From: JADJPL01 sp964607915
Lineage (GTDB): Bacteria; Bacteroidota; Bacteroidia; Chitinophagales; Saprospiraceae
Assembly (NCBI GenBank): GCA_964607915.1
Contig: CAZSMU010000053.1
Coordinates: 1-22,270 of the forward strand
Length of the DNA stretch: 22,270 bases
Direction of reading: 5' to 3'
Below, piece by piece: positions 7,309 through 13,056 of this stretch. The notes below the pieces were generated by a model. That model worked only from the letters and a program-made list of their open reading frames with translations, was not told where the DNA came from and ran no database searches. A program made the position numbers and the translations under genes. The stretch's first letter is position 1; each line of letters starts with the position of its first letter.

Positions 7309-8994
7309 ATGTACAGAAAACACCTACCCTTCAAAGCGCTTGCCCTCGGTCTGCTGGCGCTCTTTTCCTGTCAGAAGAAGGAAACCTTCGACGTGGTGAT
7401 CCGGAATGCCTTGATTTACGACGGCTCCGGTGGGAAGCCCTATCCGGGCGATATCGCCATACAGGCCGATTCCATTGCCCGCATCGGCGACCTCGGGGGC
7501 GCGGTGGGCAAGCAGGAAGTAGATGCCGGGGGGATGGCCGTCAGCCCGGGCTTTGTCAATATGCTGAGCTGGGCTACGGAAAGCCTTCTGGTAGATTCCC
7601 GCGGCCTCAGCGACCTCAAGCAAGGGGTCACCCTGGAAGTGATGGGGGAGGGCTGGTCTATGGGGCCGCTCAGCCCCGAGATGAAAAAAGGGGTTATCGC
7701 CCAGCAGGGCGACCTGAAGTTCGACGTCTATTGGAATACTCTGGGGGAATACTTGCAGGGCCTGGAGGAGCGCGGCGTCTCGATGAACGTGGCCTCGTTT
7801 GTGGGCGCTACCACACTGCGCATCCACGAGGTCGGCTACGACAACCGCCCGCCTAGCCCTGAGGAGCTAGGGCGCATGCAGCAACTGGCCCGCGAGGCTA
7901 TGGAAGAAGGGGCCCTCGGCATTGGTTCGTCCCTCATCTACGCCCCCGCCTTCTATGCCGGCACAGAGGAGCTCATTGCCCTGAATAAGGCCGTGGCCCC
8001 CTACGGAGGACGCTACATTACGCACATGCGCACCGAGGGCAACCGCTTTCTGGAGGCGATTGACGAGACCATCCGGATCGCCCGCGAGGCGGGGGTACCG
8101 GCAGAGATCTACCACCTGAAGGCCGGGGGTAAAAACAACTGGCCCAAGATGGATCTGGCCATCGCCAAAATCGACAGCGCCCGCGCAGCCGGGCTCGATC
8201 TAACCACCGACATGTACACCTACGTGGCAGGTGCTACCGGCCTGGATGCCTCCATGCCACCCTGGGTGCAGGAAGGTGGTTACGACGCCTGGGCCGCCCG
8301 CCTGAAAGACCCGAAAATACGCGCCAAAGTCATCGCCGAGATGCGGATGGATGCCCAGGACTGGGAAAATCTCTACTACGCGGCGGGCAGCGCCGACAAC
8401 CTGCTCCTCCTCGAATTCAAAACGGATTCACTCAAGAAATACACGGGCAAAACACTGGCCGAGGTGGCCCGTCTGCAGGGTAAAAGCCCGGAAGAAACGG
8501 CGATTGACCTGGTCATTCACGACGGTACCCGCGTCGGGGTAGCTTACTTTTTGATGTCGGAAGAGAATGTGAAAAAACAGATACGCCTGCCCTACATGAG
8601 CTTCGGCTCCGACGCCGGCGCCCTGGCGGCAGAAGGCGACTTCCTGAAATCGTCGTCCCACCCGCGCGCCTACGGCAACTTCGCGCGCCTGTTGGGTAAA
8701 TACGTGCGGGAGGAAAAAGTCATTTCCCTGGAAGAAGCCATCCATAAACTCAGCGCCCTGCCCTGTGGCCACCTCAAAATCCAGCGCCGTGGGATGCTCA
8801 AAGCAGGCTATTTCGCCGATATCGTCGTGTTCGACCCGGAAAAAATAGCGGATCGCGCCACCTTCGAGAATCCGCATCAGTACGCCGTAGGTGTGCGGGA
8901 TGTATTTGTGAACGGCGTTCAAGTCCTCAAAGACGGGGAGGCGACGCGCAAATCCGCTGGTCGTTTTGTGAAAGGCCCAGGGTATAAAAAATAA
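7309..8994 (+). CDS. D-aminoacylase-like amidohydrolase lipoprotein with altered metal site
   Basis: 561-aa protein of the amidohydrolase superfamily, N-acyl-D-amino-acid deacylase branch. A lipobox (LALFSC) puts the lipidated cysteine at C21, so it is exported. The two-part beta domain (DVVIRNALIYDGSGG; ADIVVFDP ... VFVNGVQVLKDG) frames a TIM barrel. Retained are H239 (THMR), H269 (YHLK) and D435 (GSDAG), matching the beta-metal histidines and catalytic Asp of known D-aminoacylases. The first-strand HxH is absent: PGFIDxHxH is here PGFVNMLSW, with L86 and W88 at the His positions. The metal cysteine region reads EVMGEG with E114. Start M at 7309 gives the lipoprotein signal; a longer open frame upstream has none. 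It likely cleaves acylated D-amino acids or related peptide-like substrates in the periplasm. Followed 6 bp later by a secreted serine hydrolase. Confidence 0.9.
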   Translation: MYRKHLPFKALALGLLALFSCQKKETFDVVIRNALIYDGSGGKPYPGDIAIQADSIARIGDLGGAVGKQEVDAGGMAVSPGFVNMLSWATESLLVDSRGLSDLKQGVTLEVMGEGWSMGPLSPEMKKGVIAQQGDLKFDVYWNTLGEYLQGLEERGVSMNVASFVGATTLRIHEVGYDNRPPSPEELGRMQQLAREAMEEGALGIGSSLIYAPAFYAGTEELIALNKAVAPYGGRYITHMRTEGNRFLEAIDETIRIAREAGVPAEIYHLKAGGKNNWPKMDLAIAKIDSARAAGLDLTTDMYTYVAGATGLDASMPPWVQEGGYDAWAARLKDPKIRAKVIAEMRMDAQDWENLYYAAGSADNLLLLEFKTDSLKKYTGKTLAEVARLQGKSPEETAIDLVIHDGTRVGVAYFLMSEENVKKQIRLPYMSFGSDAGALAAEGDFLKSSSHPRAYGNFARLLGKYVREEKVISLEEAIHKLSALPCGHLKIQRRGMLKAGYFADIVVFDPEKIADRATFENPHQYAVGVRDVFVNGVQVLKDGEATRKSAGRFVKGPGYKK

Positions 8995-9000
8995 AAAATC

Positions 9001-10503
9001 ATGAAACAAGGTATAACTTTATTTTTATTCTGCATTGCCTGCTGTATGGCATCGGCACAGACGGCTCCGGCGGATATCGCTGCTTTCGACCGCTATGTAG
9101 CCCGTGCAGTAGCCCAATGGGAAGTGCCGGGCCTGGCGATTGCCGTTGTGCAAGACGGCAAAGTGGTTTTTCAAAAGGGCTACGGCGTGCGGAAATCGGG
9201 CGAAGCGGCCCCGATAGATACGCGCACGATTTACGGGATATGCTCTACGACCAAAGCGATAACGGCGGCTGCCCTGGGTATCCTCGTGGACCGCGGCATG
9301 GTGGACTGGGACGACCCGGTAGTCAGACACTTACCCGAGTTCCGGCTGAGCGACCCCTACGTGACCAGGGCCGTGCGCGTGCGCGACCTGCTCACCCACA
9401 ACATCGGGCTGCCCAACGCCGACTATCTCTGGTACGGCAACGACCTCGGTGCGGCGGAAATCATGCGGCGTATTCAACACATCCCTTTGGTGTATCCCCT
9501 GCGCGGGGGCTACACCTACCAAAACGTGATGTACTTCGTGGCCGGAGAGGTTATCGCCCGCGTGAGTGGTATGTCTTGGGGCGATTTTGTGAAAAAAGAA
9601 CTGTTTGACCCCATTGGGATGAGCAGCACGTACGCCACCCACCAGGCGAGCCTTGTCGAGAAAAACCGCTCCGTGCCGCACTACCGCGTCAAGGGAAAAG
9701 TAGTGCCCATCGTAGATATGGCGGTGGACGAAGTAGCCGCCGCCGGCTCTGTCTGGTCCAACGTGGAGGATATGGGCAAATGGATGCGCTTTGTGCTCGA
9801 CAGCGCCCGGGTAGGGGATCGGCGCTTACTGCAGCCCGATACCTATGCAGAATGGCTGAAACCGCAGACCCTCGTGCCGCAGAACGATTTTTACCCCACC
9901 GTCGCCCTGACCAAGCCGGTATGGACCTCCTACGCTCTGGGCTGGTTCCAGCAGGACTACCGGGGCCAGTCCATCGTGTTCCACACAGGCAGCATGGACG
10001 GCACCATCGCCATCCACGGACTGCTGCCGTCCAAAAAACTCGGGGTGTTCGTGTTGGGCAACCTCGACCACGCCGAAGTGCGCCACGCGTTGATGTTCAA
10101 AGCCTTTGATCATTTCGGCGGCCTCGGGGCAGAGCGCGACTGGAGCAGCGACCTGCTGCAGCTCTACCAGGGGATCGCCACCAATGCAGCCAGGCGGCGC
10201 GCGGAAATAGAGCAGCAGCGCGTGCCCAATACCCAGCCCAGCCTGGCGTTGAGCGCCTATTCGGGCAAGTATGCACACCCGCTGTACGGCAGCGTGAGCG
10301 TGCAGTTCACCCATGGGGCGCTGACGGTTCAGGAAACCAAAGCCCTGCAACTGACCCTCGAGCACTGGCACTACGATACCTTCAAAGGCACGTCCAACTT
10401 ATTCTGGGACGATCCGGTGCAGGTCCAGTTCGGACTCGGCGCCGATGGCAAGGTGGACCGTATGCGGATCCGGGGTGGGGAATGGATGCGAAAAGAGGGC
10501 TGA
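9001..10503 (+). CDS. Secreted beta-lactamase-fold serine hydrolase
   Basis: 500-aa exported enzyme of the class C beta-lactamase / penicillin-binding-protein-like family (PF00144). A signal peptide covers residues 1-20 (MKQGITLFLF...MASAQ). Catalytic motifs: SxxK as S82-T-T-K85 (ICSTTKAITAA), YxN as Y173-Q-N175, and the KTG equivalent as H328-T-G330 (VFHTGSMDG). LLTHNIGLP (130-138) is also typical. The last 100 residues form a small beta domain resembling DUF3471 (SAYSGKYAHPLYGSVSVQF). Relatives include D-aminopeptidases, esterases and peptidases, so antibiotic hydrolysis should not be assumed. Only 6 bp separate it from the D-aminoacylase-like gene; together they may act on D-amino-acid peptides or cell-wall fragments. 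The stop codon lies inside the loop of the following terminator hairpin. Confidence 0.93.
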   Translation: MKQGITLFLFCIACCMASAQTAPADIAAFDRYVARAVAQWEVPGLAIAVVQDGKVVFQKGYGVRKSGEAAPIDTRTIYGICSTTKAITAAALGILVDRGMVDWDDPVVRHLPEFRLSDPYVTRAVRVRDLLTHNIGLPNADYLWYGNDLGAAEIMRRIQHIPLVYPLRGGYTYQNVMYFVAGEVIARVSGMSWGDFVKKELFDPIGMSSTYATHQASLVEKNRSVPHYRVKGKVVPIVDMAVDEVAAAGSVWSNVEDMGKWMRFVLDSARVGDRRLLQPDTYAEWLKPQTLVPQNDFYPTVALTKPVWTSYALGWFQQDYRGQSIVFHTGSMDGTIAIHGLLPSKKLGVFVLGNLDHAEVRHALMFKAFDHFGGLGAERDWSSDLLQLYQGIATNAARRRAEIEQQRVPNTQPSLALSAYSGKYAHPLYGSVSVQFTHGALTVQETKALQLTLEHWHYDTFKGTSNLFWDDPVQVQFGLGADGKVDRMRIRGGEWMRKEG

Positions 10504-10516
10504 CGCCCTCTTTTTT
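10491..10516 (+). terminator. Intrinsic terminator of the serine hydrolase operon
   Basis: Arms AAAAGAGGGC (10491-10500) and GCCCTCTTTT (10505-10514) pair perfectly over a 4-nt loop and run into T residues. The left arm is the end of the coding sequence and the TGA stop is in the loop. Confidence 0.85.
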
Positions 10517-10535
10517 ACAAACCCAAGTGGAAATC

Positions 10536-10650
10536 AGCGAGGGGTCAAAAGAGCTATTTTTATCTATGCGAATGCCTTTTGAGGGAGTCTAACGGTGTTA
10601 GATGACCGAAAAAAGCATTCGGGTAGGCGAAACTCTTTTGACCCCTTGCT
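10536..10650. repeat. 115-bp near-palindrome with three nested stems
   Basis: Outer arms 10536-10553 and 10633-10650 are 18 nt with one G-U (AGCGAGGGGTCAAAAGAG). A middle stem pairs CGAATGC (10569-10575) with GCATTCG (10615-10621), and an apical stem pairs TCTAAC (10588-10593) with GTTAGA (10597-10602). It fills the space between two convergent genes, directly after a complete terminator and ending 9 bp before the next stop codon. It could be a bidirectional terminator, a structured RNA, or a hairpin mobile repeat. No open frame inside. Confidence 0.7.
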
Positions 10651-10659
10651 ACCAGTCAA

Positions 10660-11445
10660 TTAAATGTCGTCTATCTTCTCGCCGGGTTCTTTTCTTGTCT
10701 TGAGGGCTCTCCTGGTTACTTTTAAATCCTTGAAATAACCTATCGTACCAATATCTACATACAGACCGATTCCCCCTTTTTTGTGGTTGCCAAGCATTTT
10801 ATCAACAATAAAAGTAGAGTGTTTCATATTGTTGATAAACATTTCAGCAGTTTCACCATTGACCTCTATGCGCATGGTAATCCACTCATTTAAGGATACG
10901 GGGGCTGAGCCTTCATATTTGAATGGGGCTATCTTTCTCAGTATATCGAACTTAGCATGTGGATATGAGATGTACTGAACAGCACGATTTCGGAATTGTT
11001 GGTTGCTGACTCTGCCCACTTTTGGCCTTAGGTAAATACCCTCGAATGCGGAGTCGTCTTCCTCTACTCTGAAATAAACGCCTATAAAGCCCGCAACTCC
11101 CGGATAAGGGGGCGGATTTTGAATTTGACTATACATTTTCACCTCAATAGTACCGTTTTCAAAATCATCCAAGCCAAGCAGTCGGGCATAATGCGGCTCG
11201 TCAACGGTTTTTTCAATATTGTTGACGTCAAACGGAATGGCATTTAAATCTCTTTCAATTTTCAATACTTTCTTTCCTTGAAATTTGATGATTTCCCCCG
11301 TGACGTTATGCAACTCAAAAGCCTGCTTTCCAAGCTTCAACCTGTCGAAATTCGGAGATGCTCTGACTGCGGATTGGGCATTGCTTTGGATAGAGAAACC
11401 GAATCCGACAAAGAGGACAAGGGATACTATTCTTATAATTTTCAT
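10660..11445 (-). CDS. Secreted LamG/DUF1080-like protein, function unknown
   Basis: 261-aa exported protein; signal peptide 1-24 (MKIIRIVSLVLF ... SNAQ). The rest is beta-rich and looks like a concanavalin-type sandwich: FENGTIEVKMYS (about 95-106), AGFIGVYFRVEED, EWITMRIEVNGETAEMFIN (about 188-206) and a closing GGIGLYVDIGTIGYFKDLKV. This order (modest change in a ligand-like strand, then a residue-by-residue surface description and a final IGL...FKDLKV) resembles the 3-keto-disaccharide hydrolase / DUF1080 and LamG families, but no catalytic residues could be assigned. The gene is clearly AT-richer than its flanks and uses more A/T-ending codons, suggesting transfer. It lies 125 bp downstream of the Crp/Fnr gene on the same strand. 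Confidence 0.85.
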   Translation of the reverse strand: MKIIRIVSLVLFVGFGFSIQSNAQSAVRASPNFDRLKLGKQAFELHNVTGEIIKFQGKKVLKIERDLNAIPFDVNNIEKTVDEPHYARLLGLDDFENGTIEVKMYSQIQNPPPYPGVAGFIGVYFRVEEDDSAFEGIYLRPKVGRVSNQQFRNRAVQYISYPHAKFDILRKIAPFKYEGSAPVSLNEWITMRIEVNGETAEMFINNMKHSTFIVDKMLGNHKKGGIGLYVDIGTIGYFKDLKVTRRALKTRKEPGEKIDDI

Positions 11446-11570
11446 TATGCAAAAATTTAGGGATAGACTTACTGCTCACTGCAACAAGTCTGATACATCG
11501 TCAGTGCAAAGATGTGAGTAAAGGAAATTCTGCACCAATGAACTATATCAAGAAATAGTATTGATGTAGA

Positions 11571-12191
11571 TCAAGAGGGCGTTCGGGAATTTCTGGTTTT
11601 TTTGTTTCTTAGACGGCTCAAAAATTCGGGGCTTATGCCCAGGAACGCGGCGATTTGAGATTGTGGGATGCGTTGGGCAAGATGCGCATATGACTGCATA
11701 AACGCATGGTATCTCGCTTCGGCATTAGAGCTTATGTTTTGTAGTAATCTCTTTTGAAGTGAGACAAAACTATTTTCAATCAATACCCTGAAAATACGGT
11801 CAAACTTGGGTGCCATGGTATAGAGTAGAAGTAGGTTGTCGTAACTGATTTGCAAGACTGTTGTGTCTTCCAAAGCGTCTATATTTAGTTCAGACGGATT
11901 TCTGCCATGAAAGCTTCCGATGTCAACCAGCCACCAGTTTTCGGTTGCAAACTGCAAAATATGGAGATTTCCCTGTTCGTCTATTTTATACATCCTAAGG
12001 CAACCGTGCACTACAAAGTTGAATTGGTTACACATATCGCCTTCCTGCAAAATGTATTGTTTTTTCCGGTACAGCCTTGGTTTAAATAAGTCCTTAACGA
12101 GCTGCTGTTCCATGTCACCCAATGGTACAAGCTTATGGAAGTAGTCGAGCAATGGCTCCGTTTGTGTAGATATTGATTCGTCTCTGTTCAT
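11571..12191 (-). CDS. Crp/Fnr family transcriptional regulator
   Basis: 206-aa cytoplasmic regulator. An N-terminal cyclic-nucleotide-binding-like beta barrel spans about residues 25-125 (YILQEGDMCNQFNFVVHGCLR, 46-65). A dimerisation helix (about 130-155) and a short C-terminal helix-turn-helix (QIAAFLGISPEFLSRLR, 179-195) follow. It lacks the RxS phosphate-binding motif of true cAMP receptors and any Fnr cysteine cluster, so its ligand is unknown; many Bacteroidota have such non-cAMP paralogues. AT-rich like its downstream neighbour. The start at 12191 lies 34 bp from a TACTTTTG -7 box embedded in the first palindrome of the 12220-12297 array, so the gene is probably controlled by whatever binds that array. 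Confidence 0.92.
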   Translation of the reverse strand: MNRDESISTQTEPLLDYFHKLVPLGDMEQQLVKDLFKPRLYRKKQYILQEGDMCNQFNFVVHGCLRMYKIDEQGNLHILQFATENWWLVDIGSFHGRNPSELNIDALEDTTVLQISYDNLLLLYTMAPKFDRIFRVLIENSFVSLQKRLLQNISSNAEARYHAFMQSYAHLAQRIPQSQIAAFLGISPEFLSRLRNKKTRNSRTPS

Positions 12192-12224
12192 CTCACTTTG
12201 TTATTCTGCTAACCTTCGTTTTAC

Positions 12225-12232
12225 CAAAAGTA
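12225..12232 (-). promoter_or_regulatory. Candidate -7 box for the Crp/Fnr gene, inside operator 1
   Basis: On the minus strand operator 1 contains TACTTTTG, an exact TAnnTTTG match, giving a leader of roughly 27 nt before the ATG at 12191. Operator 2 offers the same box 21 bp further up. Confidence 0.5.
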
Positions 12233-12284
12233 AATTATTTTTTACCAAAAGTAAACTATTTTTAACTTTATGTAAAAAATAGTT

Positions 12285-12292
12285 TACTTTTG
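12285..12292 (+). promoter_or_regulatory. Candidate -7 box for the membrane protein/XRE operon, inside operator 4
   Basis: Operator 4 is inverted relative to 1 and 2, so its TACTTTTG (TAnnTTTG) faces the plus strand, 18 bp before ATG 12311. Binding at the operator would cover the box and block transcription. Confidence 0.55.
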
Positions 12293-12310
12293 GTAAAAAA
12301 GAATAGATAT

Positions 12311-12775
12311 ATGAAATTATTGGCGAATGCATTTAAAAAACCGGCGGCAGTCTTGTTTTACGGCAGCTTCCTGCTGGGGGCTATGTTGTTCTTCGAAACC
12401 GACGGAGAATTGGGCAATGTACTGCACCTGGAGTTGCGCGTCCCCGCGTTATTCAGCGATGGGTTGCTGTCGAAGCGCGACGGAATATGGATTTTGAACG
12501 ACCTGTCGGATGAGTTGTTCACACTGCTGATTCTGCTATCCGGGCTCGTGTTGGGTTTCTCCAAAGAAAAAGCAGAAGACGAGTACACGGCCCTGCTTCG
12601 GGGCGCTGCCTTGCAATGGTCCTTGGTTGCCAACACGGTGCTGGCTATACTCGCCACGTTCAGCATTTATGGTATCGCCTATTTCAACTTCATGGTCGTC
12701 CAGCTATTCAGCATCCTGCTCCTTTTTAACCTCCGCTTCCAATACACGCTGTACAAACACGGTTTTCGGGCATGA
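12311..12775 (+). CDS. Small four-helix membrane protein
   Basis: 154-aa integral membrane protein with four likely helices: about residues 12-28 (AVLFYGSFLLGAMLFF), 70-86 (LFTLLILLSGLVLGF), 101-124 (WSLVANTVLAILATFSIYGIAYF) and 128-145 (VVQLFSILLLFNL). Acidic and polar loops separate helices 1-2 and 2-3. ATG 12311 is preferred to a TTG 21 bp upstream, which lies inside operator 4. No family name is assigned with confidence. A small membrane protein directly before a tiny XRE regulator gene, with 20 bp between, is a recurring arrangement in Bacteroidota and Firmicutes; the membrane partner may sense or sequester, but that is inference. Confidence 0.85.
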   Translation: MKLLANAFKKPAAVLFYGSFLLGAMLFFETDGELGNVLHLELRVPALFSDGLLSKRDGIWILNDLSDELFTLLILLSGLVLGFSKEKAEDEYTALLRGAALQWSLVANTVLAILATFSIYGIAYFNFMVVQLFSILLLFNLRFQYTLYKHGFRA

Positions 12776-12790
12776 CCTACCTAAAGTAAA
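12776..12790 (+). promoter_or_regulatory. Probable fifth operator copy before the XRE gene
   Basis: CCTACCTAAAGTAAA matches the operator TTTACCAAAAGTAAA at 12 of 15 positions and fills most of the 20-bp gap between the two genes. It is not in the 21-bp phase of the main array. Confidence 0.4.
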
Positions 12791-12795
12791 TCAAA

Positions 12796-12999
12796 ATGAC
12801 GAATAAACTGAAGATATACAGGGCTATCAAGGAGGTATCCCAGCAGGAGCTGGCGGATCGGATGGAAGTCAGCCGGCAGACTATCAACGCGATTGAGAAC
12901 AACAAGTACTCTCCGAGCCTGCTGCTTGGCCTGAAGCTGGCGCACTTTCTCGGCTGCGCGGTGGATGAGTTGTTTCAACTGGAGGAAAGCGAAAAATAG
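12796..12999 (+). CDS. Small XRE-type helix-turn-helix regulator
   Basis: 67-aa protein made almost wholly of one Cro/C1-type DNA-binding domain: YRAIKEVSQQELADRMEVSR (8-27) includes the first helices, QTINAIENNKYSPSLLLGLKLAHFL continues with the recognition helix and the conserved NKYSPSL turn, and CAVDELFQLEE closes it. The compact form is that of stand-alone YozG-like or SHP2-like regulators. It has no sensor domain, so signal input may come from the cotranscribed membrane protein. The operator-like copy immediately upstream and the four-copy array at the operon promoter point to autorepression. The stop codon's last base is the first base of the following terminator stem. Confidence 0.93.
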   Translation: MTNKLKIYRAIKEVSQQELADRMEVSRQTINAIENNKYSPSLLLGLKLAHFLGCAVDELFQLEESEK

Positions 13000-13045
13000 G
13001 GAGAGGTCGGCCTCGCGGACTATCCACACGAGGCCGACCTCTCCC
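12999..13045. terminator. Bidirectional terminator between convergent genes
   Basis: A perfect 17-bp GC-rich stem (GGGAGAGGTCGGCCTCG / CGAGGCCGACCTCTCCC) with a 13-nt loop lies between the XRE gene and the OmpA-family gene, 11 bp from the latter's stop. It lacks a long T tract on either side, so efficiency is unsure. Confidence 0.75.
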
Positions 13046-13056
13046 CAACCTGACGA

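Larger units (their letters stand above)
12220..12297. promoter_or_regulatory. Four 15-bp operators at exact 21-bp spacing
   Basis: Copies begin at 12220, 12241, 12262 and 12283. Copies 1 and 2 are identical (TTTACCAAAAGTAAA), copy 4 is their exact reverse complement, and copy 3 (TTAACTTTATGTAAA) keeps the arms with one change. The pattern is TTTAC-N5-GTAAA, a dyad suited to a repressor dimer, with 6-bp spacers; 21 bp is two helical turns, so all sites face the same side. It sits between the divergent Crp/Fnr gene and the membrane protein/XRE operon. The repeats are seen; the XRE protein as binder is inferred. Confidence 0.85.

Noticed and set aside
9001..10503. Serine hydrolase as an antibiotic-resistance beta-lactamase
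   Set aside because: It has HTG in place of KTG, a C-terminal beta domain and an operon partner of the D-aminoacylase family, all typical of the broader esterase/peptidase group.
12220..12297. Short regularly spaced repeats as a CRISPR remnant
   Set aside because: Repeats are 15 bp with 6-bp spacers, one is inverted, and no cas genes are near; an operator array explains them better.
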